DNA of 64,000 nt from Pararhizobium antarcticum (GTDB lineage Bacteria; Pseudomonadota; Alphaproteobacteria; Rhizobiales; Rhizobiaceae): positions 124,001 to 188,000 of the forward strand of contig NZ_LSRP01000107.1 of assembly GCF_001885585.1 (NCBI RefSeq), read 5' to 3'. The translations under genes and the position numbers were made by a program. A model generated the notes under the pieces. That model worked only from the letters and a program-made list of their open reading frames with translations. It did not search any database and was not told where the DNA came from. Positions 1 to 8,991 of this stretch are shown piece by piece (positions within the stretch are counted from its first letter, which is position 1; every line of letters begins with the position of its first letter).

Positions 1-66
1 CTGGAAATCACCGCGCAAACCACCCAACCCGATTACAAATCGGCAATGATCCACATCGCCCGCAGA

Positions 67-103
67 ACTGTGCCGCCTGCCCCAAATCAGCATGCGGCAC
101 AGT
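67..103. other. Stem-loop downstream of the ABC exporter
   Basis: A perfect 10-bp inverted repeat (ACTGTGCCGC at 67-76, GCGGCACAGT at 94-103) with a 17-nt spacer lies 11 bp beyond the stop of the minus-strand ABC exporter. It could act as a transcription end or RNA-stabilising hairpin. No T-run follows on either strand, so an intrinsic terminator is not proven. Confidence 0.4.
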
Positions 104-113
104 CCGCGCAGCG

Positions 114-1976
114 TTATTCCGCCGCCTCGTCCTTCCCGGCCTTTTCCGCATCATCGGCGAGGAAGCCGCCGGACTGGCGCGACCAGAGATCGGCATACAG
201 TCCGGTACGGGCAATCAACTCGGCATGGCTGCCGGTCTCGACGATCCTGCCGGCCTCCAGAATGACCAGCCGGTCCATTTCCGTCAGCGTCGACAGCCGG
301 TGGGCGATGGCGATCACCGTCTTTCCGGCCATGAGTGCAAACAGGTTCTCCTGGATCGCCGCTTCCACTTCCGAATCCAGTGCCGAGGTCGCCTCGTCGA
401 GGATCAGGATCGGTGCATCCTTCAGGAACACGCGGGCAATCGCGATCCGCTGGCGCTGGCCACCGGAGAGCTTGACGCCCCGTTCGCCGACCTGCGCATC
501 CAGCCCCTTGCGGCCCTGGTTGTCCTCGAGCCGTTCGATGAAGTCCCAGGCATTGGCACGCTTCGAGGCCGCAATGATCTCTGCGTCGCTCGCCCCGGGA
601 TGGCCATAGGCGATGTTGTCGCGGATCGAGCGGTGCAGCAGGGACGTATCCTGGGTGACGACACCGATCTGCCCGCGCAGACTGTCCTGCGTCACTGCCG
701 CAATGTCCTGACCATCGATCCTGATCGTGCCCGATTCCAGATCGTAGAAGCGCAGCAGCACGTTCATCAGCGTCGTCTTGCCGGCGCCCGAACGCCCGAC
801 CAGACCGATTTTCTCGCCCGGGCGAATGGCCAGCGACAGGTCGTCGATGACACCCTTGTTCTTGCCGTAGTGGAAGCGGATGTTTTCGAACGCGATCGCA
901 CCCTGTCTGGCGTCCAGCACCTTGGCGCCGTCGCTGTCGACGATGTCGTGGGCCTTGGTCATCATGCTCATGCCGTCATAGACCGTGCCGATGTTTTCGA
1001 ACAGGGCCGACACTTCCCACATGATCCATTGCGACATGCCATTGATCCGCATGGCGAGTGACACGGCAATGGCGATCGAGCCAACGGATATGCCGCCGTT
1101 CAGCCACAGATAGATGCCGAGGCTGGCGATCGAAAAGAGCGCGATGCAGTTGTTGGTATAGACCAGCACATGGAACAGCGTGACCTTGCGCATCTGCTTG
1201 TGCACGGTCTGCAGGAATTCATCCATGCTGTCCTTGGCATAGACCTCCTCCCGCCCGGCATGCGAAAACAGCTTCACCGTGGCGATATTGGTGTAGCTGT
1301 CGACGATCCGCCCGGTCATCATCGAACGCGTGTCGGCCTGCTCCTTCGAAATCTTGCGCAGGCGCGGCACGAAATAGCTGACAATGCCGATATAGACGGC
1401 AATCCACAGCAGAAGCGGTGCCAGAAGGCGCCAGTCCGCGGCTGCAACAACAACCAGCATCGAGATGAAATAGCTGATGACATAAACGAAGACATCGAGA
1501 AGCTTCATCACAGTTTCGCGCACGGCCAGCGACGTCTGCATCACCTTGGTGGCAACACGACCGGCAAATTCGTTGGCAAAGAACGTCATGCCCTGCCGCA
1601 GCAGGTACCGATGCATCTGCCAGCGCGCGATCATCGGATAGTTACCCAGCAGAACCTGGTGCATGATGATGGAATCGAGCGCGACAATGGCGGGAAGGCC
1701 CACCAGGATCAGCGCGCCCATCCAGAACAGTTTCGTGCCTTCGGTCTCAAGGAATGTCTCCTGCCGCGCCGACGACAGCCAGTCGACGACATTGCCGAGG
1801 AACTGGAACAGCGCCACCTCGCCAACGGCAATCAGCATCGTGCAGATCGACATGGTCAGCAGCCAGGGTGCTGCCGGTTTTGTATAGTGCCAGCAAAAAG
1901 CAAACAGTCCCGAGGGGGGAACCGTCGGCTCCTCAACAGGATAGGGGTCGAGGCGGGATTCAAACCAGCCGAACAT
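114..1976 (-). CDS. ABC transporter, fused permease/ATP-binding exporter
   Basis: A 620-residue half-transporter of the type that dimerises in the inner membrane to export lipids, drugs or peptides. Residues about 30-330 form the six-helix ABC transmembrane domain. The nucleotide-binding domain follows, with Walker A GRSGAGKTT near 391, the LSGGQ signature near 502, Walker B ILILDEAT near 523 and the H-loop histidine in AHRLS near 558. The start is supported by GGAG placed 7 bases before ATG. It reads divergently from trmL and has no partner permease or binding protein beside it, as expected for an exporter half-molecule. Substrate cannot be read from sequence; MsbA-like lipid export and multidrug export are both possible. 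Family call is firm, substrate unknown. Confidence 0.93.
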   Translation of the reverse strand: MFGWFESRLDPYPVEEPTVPPSGLFAFCWHYTKPAAPWLLTMSICTMLIAVGEVALFQFLGNVVDWLSSARQETFLETEGTKLFWMGALILVGLPAIVALDSIIMHQVLLGNYPMIARWQMHRYLLRQGMTFFANEFAGRVATKVMQTSLAVRETVMKLLDVFVYVISYFISMLVVVAAADWRLLAPLLLWIAVYIGIVSYFVPRLRKISKEQADTRSMMTGRIVDSYTNIATVKLFSHAGREEVYAKDSMDEFLQTVHKQMRKVTLFHVLVYTNNCIALFSIASLGIYLWLNGGISVGSIAIAVSLAMRINGMSQWIMWEVSALFENIGTVYDGMSMMTKAHDIVDSDGAKVLDARQGAIAFENIRFHYGKNKGVIDDLSLAIRPGEKIGLVGRSGAGKTTLMNVLLRFYDLESGTIRIDGQDIAAVTQDSLRGQIGVVTQDTSLLHRSIRDNIAYGHPGASDAEIIAASKRANAWDFIERLEDNQGRKGLDAQVGERGVKLSGGQRQRIAIARVFLKDAPILILDEATSALDSEVEAAIQENLFALMAGKTVIAIAHRLSTLTEMDRLVILEAGRIVETGSHAELIARTGLYADLWSRQSGGFLADDAEKAGKDEAAE

Positions 1977-2371
1977 GGAAAGCTCCGTTACTACAATCTG
2001 GGTCCGGGCAACGGACCGCCTGTTTTTGAAACATCAGCAAACAGGACGATCGACGACTGTGTTTTTCCCGCAAAAACGTTCGTTTACGAGAAAAGTCGAT
2101 CCGTGTCCCGGCAGGCCATCAGGGAAAAAGCGCGAAAGGTGTCAGCCCGCAGAAATCGGGGACATCGATCGGAGGCAGTTGGTCGTTGGATAGTCCATGC
2201 ATGCCTCCATCAGGTTCGCGTTGAAGATAGCCCATGCGTAGAGGATTTCGACGGCTTGTGCCAGATTGTCGCGGAGCGTTTTCCGATCTTTTTCACCCTT
2301 GGTCGAACCGCTGTTGCCATTCGGGCACAGATTGATTATCGCCGGTGATCGTTCCCATCTGTTCTGGTGAT
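1977..2371. other. Divergent intergenic region, ABC exporter / trmL
   Basis: About 395 bp with no convincing gene. It must hold the promoters of both neighbours. An in-frame GTG at 2345 could extend trmL by nine residues, but homologues begin near the ATG at 2372. No clear dyad or riboswitch-like structure was recognised. Confidence 0.5.
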
Positions 2372-2845
2372 ATGACCATTCCCGATCTCCGCATTGCGCT
2401 TTTTCAGCCGGATATTCCAGGCAACACCGGCACGATCCTGCGGCTGGCCGCCTGCCTTGGCCTATCCGTCGATATCATCGAGCCGGCCGGCTTTGATATC
2501 TCCGACCGCAACCTGAAACGCGCCGGCATGGATTATATCGCCGCCGTGGCGCTCACCCGCCATATCAATTGGGAACGCTTCGAACTCTCCCGGCAGGCGG
2601 AAGGAAGGCGTCTGGTGCTGGCCTCCACCAAGGCCGCCCTGCCCTATACGGCCTTCATGTTTCAGCCCGCAGACACGCTGCTGTTCGGCCGCGAAAGTGC
2701 CGGCGTCCCGGATCATGTCCATGCATCAACGCCGCATCGCATCCTTGTCCCGATGGTCGAGGGACAGCGGTCGCTGAATGTAGCCATGTCGGTGGCGATG
2801 ATTGCCGGCGAGGCCCTACGCCAGATCAACCTGTCCGGCACATAG
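2372..2845 (+). CDS. trmL: tRNA (cytidine/uridine-2'-O-)-methyltransferase TrmL
   Basis: A small SPOUT-class methyltransferase of 157 residues that methylates the 2'-OH of the wobble base (position 34) of tRNA-Leu in the cytoplasm using S-adenosylmethionine. The family hallmark QPDIPGNTGTILRLAA is at residues 8-23. The trefoil-knot SAM-binding motifs are LLFGRESAGVP (about 101-111) and RSLNVAMSVAMIAGE (about 133-147). Length matches E. coli TrmL (157). The ATG at 2372 puts the conserved N-terminus at the expected distance. It is followed by a convergent small unknown gene and then hemF, a neighbourhood seen in rhizobia. Confidence 0.93.
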   Translation: MTIPDLRIALFQPDIPGNTGTILRLAACLGLSVDIIEPAGFDISDRNLKRAGMDYIAAVALTRHINWERFELSRQAEGRRLVLASTKAALPYTAFMFQPADTLLFGRESAGVPDHVHASTPHRILVPMVEGQRSLNVAMSVAMIAGEALRQINLSGT

Positions 2846-2891
2846 ACTGGCTGAACCATCAGGCGTCAGGCAAGCGAAACAAAAAATCCGC

Positions 2892-3152
2892 TCAATCTGC
2901 GGTGGGAAGCCGCCGCATGGTGAACTCAACCTGGTCGCCATCCAGAAGCCGCCAGCTTTCGACTTCGGTCCAGTAGGCCGCTTTCGGCCAGGCATCGAAC
3001 CATTGCCGCGCCTTGTCCCGCGCCGCGGCGCGCTCCAGCCGAAAGGTCTCGCGCACGAACAGACCGTCGCTTCCACCCGGCTTTGCCCGGCGGTGCCGGT
3101 CGATCTGACGTTTCAGGCCATCAAGCGGCGGAGCCGCGGGTATTCTTGCCAT
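2892..3152 (-). CDS. Small conserved-looking hypothetical protein
   Basis: An 86-residue basic soluble protein that I do not recognise. It has no signal peptide or membrane segment; the middle is rich in Arg/Ala and the C-terminal half is aromatic (WFDAWPKAAYWTEVESW). The start at 3152 is chosen because AAAGGTG lies 6 bases upstream of that ATG; a longer in-frame start exists at 3188 but lacks a ribosome site. The gene ends 46 bp from the trmL stop, converging on it, and is divergent from hemF. Coding is supported by codon pattern, ribosome site and the tight fit between neighbours. Function unknown. Confidence 0.6.
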   Translation of the reverse strand: MARIPAAPPLDGLKRQIDRHRRAKPGGSDGLFVRETFRLERAAARDKARQWFDAWPKAAYWTEVESWRLLDGDQVEFTMRRLPTAD

Positions 3153-3392
3153 CGACTTCACCTTTGCCAGCCGGACAACTGCTGTCAACGATAGGGCGAT
3201 CCGTCAGCGTTTGCGAGTCCGTTTTCAACCGGCCTCTGCCTGCTACCGGCTGCGGCAAAGTTTCGCCGGGCTTGCGGCGGCGCCGTCTTGGCGTTGCCAA
3301 AGATGGCAAAAAAAGCGAACTGTGCGCACCATAGGCGAATCGGCAGGAAAACGGCAGGCAACAGTGTGTGCCGGCCAATCAGGAAAAAGACG

Positions 3393-4304
3393 ATGGAACG
3401 ACCGGAACTGCCGCAGGGGCTGCCTGACGATATCGAGGACAAGAAAGCCCGCGCCCGCGCCTGGTTCGAAAGCCTGCGCGACACAATCTGCGCAAGTTTC
3501 GAGACGATCGAGACCGAATTGTCCGGCCCCCTCTCGGATCGTGAGCCCGGTCGTTTCGTGGCAAAGGACTGGGCCCGCGACAACGGCAATGGCGGCGGCG
3601 GTCGCATGTCGATGATGGAAGGTCGCGTCTTCGAAAAGGTCGGCGTGCACACCTCCACCGTCCATGGCGAATTTTCGCCGGAGTTTCGGGCGCAGATCCC
3701 CGGCGCTTCGGAAGACCCAACATTCTGGGCATCCGGCATCTCGCTGATCGCCCATCCGGTCAATCCCAATGTACCGGCCGTTCATATGAACACCCGCATG
3801 GTCGTCACCACCAGCCACTGGTTCGGCGGCGGTGCAGACCTGACACCGGTTCTCGACCGGCGCCGCGTCATGACCGATCCCGATACGCTGCTCTTTCATC
3901 GAGGCATGGAGATCACCTGCAACCGCCATGCGGTCGCCGATCATGGCCGTTTCAAAGCCTGGTGCGACGACTACTTCTTCCTGAAACACCGCAACGAAGC
4001 GCGCGGCACGGGCGGCATCTTCTATGACTGGCAGCATTCGTCGGAGGAAATGGGCGGATGGGAGGCAGATTTTGCCTTCACGCAGGACGTCGGCAAGGCC
4101 TTCAACCTCGTCTATCCGAAAATCGTCCGCAGCAATTTCAACAAGCCGTGGACGGAAGAGGATCGCGACGAGCAGCTGGTGCGCCGCGGCCGCTATGTCG
4201 AATTCAACCTGCTCTACGATCGCGGCACGCTGTTCGGACTGAAGACCGGCGGCAATGTGGAATCGATCCTGTCATCGATGCCACCCGTGGTGCGCTGGCC
4301 CTAG
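3393..4304 (+). CDS. hemF: Oxygen-dependent coproporphyrinogen III oxidase
   Basis: Catalyses the aerobic oxidative decarboxylation of coproporphyrinogen III to protoporphyrinogen IX, the antepenultimate step of haem synthesis, as a cytoplasmic homodimer. The 303-residue length matches the family (E. coli 299). Family blocks visible are [12 protein letters not shown] (66-77), [12 protein letters not shown] (124-135), [11 protein letters not shown] (142-152), [15 protein letters not shown], and [16 protein letters not shown] with [14 protein letters not shown] at the C-terminus. The ATG at 3393 is preceded by AGGAAAAAG; a longer reading frame from 3288 has no support. An aerobic life style is implied, although an oxygen-independent HemN may be elsewhere. 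Confidence 0.96.
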   Translation: MERPELPQGLPDDIEDKKARARAWFESLRDTICASFETIETELSGPLSDREPGRFVAKDWARDNGNGGGGRMSMMEGRVFEKVGVHTSTVHGEFSPEFRAQIPGASEDPTFWASGISLIAHPVNPNVPAVHMNTRMVVTTSHWFGGGADLTPVLDRRRVMTDPDTLLFHRGMEITCNRHAVADHGRFKAWCDDYFFLKHRNEARGTGGIFYDWQHSSEEMGGWEADFAFTQDVGKAFNLVYPKIVRSNFNKPWTEEDRDEQLVRRGRYVEFNLLYDRGTLFGLKTGGNVESILSSMPPVVRWP

Positions 4305-4387
4305 AGGGGTCTCGTCGAACAAAATGCGATCCGGCGCGTTTTCTGTCGTGACAAGACAGGATCACGCAACGACAGGGAGCATTTGCC

Positions 4388-4678
4388 ATGGTCTTCAAGG
4401 AACGCACATTTTACGGCGAGGCACCGGAGAAACTTGTGCCGCAAAACCCGGCCGATCTCGAAGCGAGCGTCGCCGACTGCTTGGCTGTGGTCAGCGGTCT
4501 TGATGCCTCAGACATTGCCGTCGTTGCCAAGGACAGCATCATCGTGCTCAGCGGTACCGTCATGACGCTGGACGAAAGCATCCTCGCCGAGGAAGCCGCC
4601 CGATCGATCGCAGGCGTTGCCAACGTCGACAACAGGCTGGTGGCAACCGCGATCAGATCGACTTCAACGTCCAGCTGA
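4388..4678 (+). CDS. BON domain protein
   Basis: A 96-residue protein whose C-terminal two thirds form a BON domain, the alpha/beta fold that binds phospholipid membranes or peptidoglycan-linked partners. The typical pattern is visible as conserved glycines in VLSGTVMT and the ending GVANVDNRLVA. No signal peptide is apparent, so it probably acts in the cytoplasm or is exported by an unusual route. AGGGAG precedes the ATG. Its last 26 bp overlap the 3' end of the convergent lipoprotein gene. It stands alone after hemF; specific function unknown. Confidence 0.8.
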   Translation: MVFKERTFYGEAPEKLVPQNPADLEASVADCLAVVSGLDASDIAVVAKDSIIVLSGTVMTLDESILAEEAARSIAGVANVDNRLVATAIRSTSTSS

Positions 4679-5267
4679 CGATTTCCGCAGAGACATCAGC
4701 AAAAGCGGCATCAAGAGCCGCGACGAAAGCCGCGTTGCCGCTGCCCCTGACGGGCACGGTGGCGCGGAACGACTGTTGCGAGCGAACGCTGCCATTCCGA
4801 TCGTTGAGGATCTTCGCAAAGATCTCGACGACGGCCGTGTCTGCACCTTCTGTCGCGATCTCGAAGGAACGTATTTCTGAAATGATCTGGTAGTCGATCG
4901 CAAGGCCTTCGCCCGGCTTGCCGACCCCACCGACCTTGCCGGTATTCTCAAATGCCTGGACGAGCTTGGCCTGAACCATCTTCGGGAGACGGTCGCTCCA
5001 TTGCGAGGCCGCGAGATACTGGATTTCGGATTTGGATAGCCGGATGACAACCTGCTCGCTGTCCAGCGCCTTCAGCGCCGTCGGCTCGGGAACGAGGATC
5101 TGCTTGTTGGTGGAATTGCGGCCCTCGACCACAGGCGATGTCGACAGGCTGAACGTGTCATTGCTGGCCTTGCCACCGCAGGCGGACAACAGGGAAGCAA
5201 TGCAACACACAACGGCGAACCGGACAAACCCTGCCCTACGACCGTGACTAACACCCGCGAGATTCAT
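4653..5267 (-). CDS. ABC-type transport auxiliary lipoprotein (PqiC/MlaD-associated)
   Basis: A 204-residue outer-membrane-type lipoprotein. The signal peptide ends in the lipobox LSAC (residues 27-30). The rest fits the ABC-type transport auxiliary lipoprotein domain (PF03886/DUF330), with the marker stretch near 75-100 (VVIRLSKSEIQYLAASQWSD). Such lipoproteins pair with MCE/Mla or Pqi systems that move phospholipid across the periplasm, and here it is the last gene of the permease-ATPase-MCE operon, 140 bp after mlaD. Its 3' end overlaps the convergent BON gene by 26 bp. The start has AAGGG upstream. Confidence 0.88.
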   Translation of the reverse strand: MNLAGVSHGRRAGFVRFAVVCCIASLLSACGGKASNDTFSLSTSPVVEGRNSTNKQILVPEPTALKALDSEQVVIRLSKSEIQYLAASQWSDRLPKMVQAKLVQAFENTGKVGGVGKPGEGLAIDYQIISEIRSFEIATEGADTAVVEIFAKILNDRNGSVRSQQSFRATVPVRGSGNAAFVAALDAAFADVSAEIVSWTLKSI

Positions 5268-5407
5268 GCAGCCTATACCCTTTGCCGATTCTCCGGCAAC
5301 TTAGAGTGCCATACGTTCAAAACAAGCCCAAACCCGTCGATCCAGACCAAGTGTGACCGAAAGGCCACCCGCCAGTGCAGCCCGGCCACACAAGGCTCGG
5401 CCTAAAC

Positions 5408-6778
5408 CTAGCGTCGCGTCCGTCCGTCATACTCTTTCACGGTCTCGCCACCGAACAGCAGCCGCTGCGGATCCTTGTCGAATGTCGTGATCGTGTTGTC
5501 GAGGCTCTGCACCGTTCGGCGCGTATCGCTGATGAGCGCTTCGATGTCGCGTAGGCCGGAACCGGAGAAGCGCTTCAGGTTTTCCGCGATCGGTCCGATC
5601 TGCGCGTTGATGTTTTCCGCGACCTTGCGAAACGATTCCAGCGTCGCGCGTGCATCGGCGGAAAGCGATGGCGCGTCGGCATCGCCAAGAAAACCATCGA
5701 CCTTGACCAGAATGCCATCAACACGCTTGGAGGCCGCGTTCAACGTATTGGCCATCTGGGTCACGTCCGTGATGGTCTGGTCGATTTCCGGTTGGCGCTG
5801 CGTGATCGTCTGGGCAAAATCATTGATCGAGGCGATGGCCTTGCGGGCATCGGCGCTGGCCGCAGAGACGTCATTGACGACAAGGCCGACCTTCTGTGGG
5901 TCAATGGCCGCCACAAGCGTATCCACCCGCTTCAGCGTCGCGGTCGCGTCCTTGCCGAACTGCTCGTAGGTTTCGGCCGTCCGTTTGAAGGTGGCGATGG
6001 TGTCGGCAACACTCGAGGAGGCTGCACTCAGGTCATTGCTCATTTTCGCGACATTGGTGACAATCGTTTCGACCTTCTGGGGATCGACCGACTTCACCAG
6101 GGCTTCGGCTGAACCGAGGGTCGAATCGAGCTTTGCCGAGGCCGAGTTGATCGAATCGGACATGCCGCTGACGCTTTCGAGAAACTTGTCGACGCCCTCA
6201 GCATTGTCGGCCAGCGACTTGGAAAACCGTTCCGCATTACCGATCGTGTCGGTCAGCGGCTTGCGGACGTCCTGGACGAAGCCCTGAAGATCGGTGATTG
6301 CGGTGTTGGCGCGATCGAGAATCTTGTCGGCCGTCGCAAGCAGGCTGGTCACGCTCGACTGGTCTGCCGTCAATTGGGCCGGTGTTCCCTTGTCGAGGGC
6401 AGCCCGCAGGATGTTTTCATCCCCCTTGTTGCCACCGCTGAGCTCGATATAGGCAGCGCCGGTCAAACCCTGGATTTCCAGCGTCGCCGTCGTCGACTTC
6501 AGCACCGGCGCATCCGCGGAAACCTCGGTCACAGCCACGGAATAGCGCGGGTCGTTCGAGTTGATCGCGAGATTGCGAACGGAGCCGACGGGGATGCCGT
6601 TGAAGCGCACCGGCGATCCGACGCTCAGGCCGTTTGCCGATCCGGGAATGCTGATCACCAATTCCACCATCTCGCCGCTGCGGCCATACTGGGACATCCA
6701 GTAGACGAAGCCGAAGGCTGCAGCGATAACCATGACCGTGAAGAACCCGACAATGGCGTAATTTGCTTTAGTTTCCAT
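5408..6778 (-). CDS. mlaD: MlaD-type MCE family substrate-binding protein
   Basis: A 456-residue periplasmic protein anchored by one N-terminal helix (residues 8-27). The MCE/MlaD domain follows at about 38-115 (SIPGSANGLSVGSPVRFNGI). The remaining 300+ residues are predicted long alpha-helix rich in Ala, Ser, Asp and Lys, which in MCE proteins forms a tube or coiled bundle spanning the periplasm. MCE rings bind hydrophobic lipid between inner and outer membranes. The start is taken at METKANY (6778), where the family begins. It lies 87 bp after mlaF in the same operon. Confidence 0.92.
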   Translation of the reverse strand: METKANYAIVGFFTVMVIAAAFGFVYWMSQYGRSGEMVELVISIPGSANGLSVGSPVRFNGIPVGSVRNLAINSNDPRYSVAVTEVSADAPVLKSTTATLEIQGLTGAAYIELSGGNKGDENILRAALDKGTPAQLTADQSSVTSLLATADKILDRANTAITDLQGFVQDVRKPLTDTIGNAERFSKSLADNAEGVDKFLESVSGMSDSINSASAKLDSTLGSAEALVKSVDPQKVETIVTNVAKMSNDLSAASSSVADTIATFKRTAETYEQFGKDATATLKRVDTLVAAIDPQKVGLVVNDVSAASADARKAIASINDFAQTITQRQPEIDQTITDVTQMANTLNAASKRVDGILVKVDGFLGDADAPSLSADARATLESFRKVAENINAQIGPIAENLKRFSGSGLRDIEALISDTRRTVQSLDNTITTFDKDPQRLLFGGETVKEYDGRTRR

Positions 6779-6865
6779 GGAGACAGCTACCTTCGGACCG
6801 CTACGGCGCAATCCCATATTTCAAAAAGAGTGCCGGCACGATCGCCGGCAAAGCGTACAAATAGG

Positions 6866-7696
6866 TCAGGACGTTCGTTTGTCCTGCGGAACGATCGAGC
6901 GGGCGCGCTTTCCCTGGAAATAGGCCTGCACCCACGCATCGTCAAATGCCAGCATGTCCTCGATCGTCCCTTCGACCAAAACGCGTTTCTGACCGAGAAC
7001 GGCGATACGGTCACAGACAGAAAACAGGCTGTCGAGATCGTGAGTCACCATATACACGGTCAATCCCAACGTGTCCCGCAGTTTGGCAATCAGGTCGTCG
7101 AACTCGGCAGCCCCGATCGGGTCGAGGCCCGATGTCGGCTCGTCAAGGAAAACCAGGTCCGGGTCGAGCGCCAGAGCCCGTGCCAGAGCTGCGCGCTTGA
7201 TCATGCCGCCGGAGAGCTCGGACGGGAACTTGTTGGCTGCCTCGGGTGCAAGGCCCACAAGTTCGATCTTCAGACGCGCCAGTTCGTTCATCAGGTCCTG
7301 CGGAATGTCGAGATATTCGCGCATGGGGACCTGAATGTTTTCCAACACCGTCAGCGATGAAAAAAGCGCGCCGTGCTGGAAGAGCACCCCCAGCCGCATG
7401 TCGAGCTCGACGCGCTCCGCATCGCTGACAGCGTCATACTCCGCGCCAAGAATCTTGATCGAGCCGGCCCGACGCGGCAGAAGCCGCAGCACAGTCCGCA
7501 TCAGAACCGACTTTCCCGTGCCGGACGCGCCGACAAAACCGAGGATCTCGCCCCGGAAGATGTCGAGATTGAGGTTTTCGAGCACGATGTTGGAGCCGAA
7601 GCCGACGGTCAGGTCACGCACGGACAGGATTGCCTCTGCGTCACCCCGTGCCTGCACATCCGATGTCTCCGCGGTCATGGACAGATCCTTCTCCAT
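6866..7696 (-). CDS. mlaF: MlaF-type lipid ABC transporter ATP-binding protein
   Basis: A 276-residue cytoplasmic ATPase that powers the MlaE/MlaD lipid transporter. Walker A GASGTGKS is at 56-63, the Q-loop at FQHGALF, the signature LSGGM at 161-165 and Walker B LVFLDEP at 181-187. The LSGGM form of the signature is typical of the MlaF/Ttg2A/Mkl group. Its ATG overlaps the stop of the permease gene (ATGA), showing translational coupling within the operon. A short basic C-terminal tail follows the domain. Confidence 0.94.
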   Translation of the reverse strand: MEKDLSMTAETSDVQARGDAEAILSVRDLTVGFGSNIVLENLNLDIFRGEILGFVGASGTGKSVLMRTVLRLLPRRAGSIKILGAEYDAVSDAERVELDMRLGVLFQHGALFSSLTVLENIQVPMREYLDIPQDLMNELARLKIELVGLAPEAANKFPSELSGGMIKRAALARALALDPDLVFLDEPTSGLDPIGAAEFDDLIAKLRDTLGLTVYMVTHDLDSLFSVCDRIAVLGQKRVLVEGTIEDMLAFDDAWVQAYFQGKRARSIVPQDKRTS

Positions 7697-8874
7697 CAGA
7701 AATCGATCGCGGCATAGAACATGGCGAACAGGCCATCGACGAGGATGACCACGAAGATCGATTTGACCACCGAAGACGTCACCTGCCGGCCGAGCGATTC
7801 GGCGCTGCCGCCGACTTTCATGCCTTCGACAGCCGCCACCACGCCGATGATCAGCGCCATGAACGGCGCCTTGATCATTCCGGCCAGCACCGAGGAAAAA
7901 TCCACCGCCTCCTGCAGGCGCGCCAGGAATGTGGCGAAGGTGATGCCGGAATAGCTCCAGGTGACGACAGCGGCGCCGGTGAGCGCCGAGAAATTCGCGA
8001 TGATCGTCAGGAGCGGCAGGATGATCGTCAGCGCGACCAGGCGCGGAAAGACAAGGATACCGACGGGGCTGAGACCCATGACCTTCAGCGCGTCGATTTC
8101 CTCGCGCATCTTCATCGAGCCGATTTCGGCGGTGATCGCGCTGCCCGAGCGACCGGCGATCATGATCGCCGTCAGGAGCACGCCGATTTCGCGCAATTGC
8201 AGGATGCCGACGAGATCGACCACAAACAGTTCGGCGCCGAAATAGCGCAGCTGGAAGGCGCCCTGTTGCGCGATGATGGCGCCGATCAGGAAAGACATCA
8301 GCGTGATGATCGGCACGGCCTGAACGCCCATCCGGTCGATCTGGTTGACGATTGCCGCCGGCGATACGCCGCTCTGGCGCCCCAGTTTCATTTGCGCGCC
8401 ACGAACGGCGGAACCCAGGATATACATCGCGGCGACGATATCGTCCCAGGTATAGGACACCGCCTTGCCGATCGGCTTGAAGAACCGCTCGAACAGAGCC
8501 GGTTTTTTCGAATCGTCCTGTGCCGGGACAGGCAGTTTTTCCGGCAGAGCGTTGACCAGCTCGATGAACCGCGGCTTGTCGCCGGAAAGCTGCACCTCGG
8601 CTTGACCTTCGCCAAGCCTGCCCATAAAGCGCCGGATCAGCCAGGCTCCGGCCGTATCCATGGCGGTGACGTCGGTGAAATCGAAGACAATGGTGCCGCT
8701 CGCCGTCTCGCCGCCCATGCCGTTCAGGCGGTCGGCCATGGCGCTTACCGAACGATTGCGCCAGTCACCGCTGAACCGATAAACGCGTCCTGTCTGGTCA
8801 GGACCATCTTCGATTGCAACGTCTGCATCGGTCGGGGCATGGGAACGCGTCACGTCGATGAGGTCTTCCAGCAA
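7696..8874 (-). CDS. mlaE: MlaE-type lipid ABC transporter permease with fused STAS domain
   Basis: A 392-residue inner-membrane permease. Residues about 20-115 make a STAS domain (IVFDFTDVTAMDTAGAW), the fold of the separate MlaB subunit of enterobacteria. Residues about 140-390 are the MlaE permease with five or six hydrophobic segments and family motifs such as IMIAGRSGSAITAEIGSM. Fusion of MlaB-like and MlaE-like parts explains the absence of a separate mlaB gene. The start is uncertain: the longest form begins with TTG at 8874, and a GTG at 8853 is an alternative; neither has a strong ribosome site. First gene of the four-gene operon. Confidence 0.92.
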   Translation of the reverse strand: MLEDLIDVTRSHAPTDADVAIEDGPDQTGRVYRFSGDWRNRSVSAMADRLNGMGGETASGTIVFDFTDVTAMDTAGAWLIRRFMGRLGEGQAEVQLSGDKPRFIELVNALPEKLPVPAQDDSKKPALFERFFKPIGKAVSYTWDDIVAAMYILGSAVRGAQMKLGRQSGVSPAAIVNQIDRMGVQAVPIITLMSFLIGAIIAQQGAFQLRYFGAELFVVDLVGILQLREIGVLLTAIMIAGRSGSAITAEIGSMKMREEIDALKVMGLSPVGILVFPRLVALTIILPLLTIIANFSALTGAAVVTWSYSGITFATFLARLQEAVDFSSVLAGMIKAPFMALIIGVVAAVEGMKVGGSAESLGRQVTSSVVKSIFVVILVDGLFAMFYAAIDF

Positions 8875-8991
8875 GGGCTACATTTGATAAAACATCAGCG
8901 ACTCATAGCCGCTTGGCGCACGTCTGTCACCGATGGATAGCATCGTCCGTGCAATCCGCTAGCATGAACGGCCAAACTCCGGAGAAGTTTC

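Noticed and set aside
1170-2348. Long plus-strand open frame (about 390 codons) opposite the ABC exporter
   Set aside because: It is antisense to the clearly recognised exporter, has no family signature and is rich in His/Gln/Arg, typical of a shadow frame.
7630-8940. A 436-codon plus-strand frame opposite the permease gene
   Set aside because: Asp/His/Arg-rich antisense translation; no signature and the opposite strand is mlaE.
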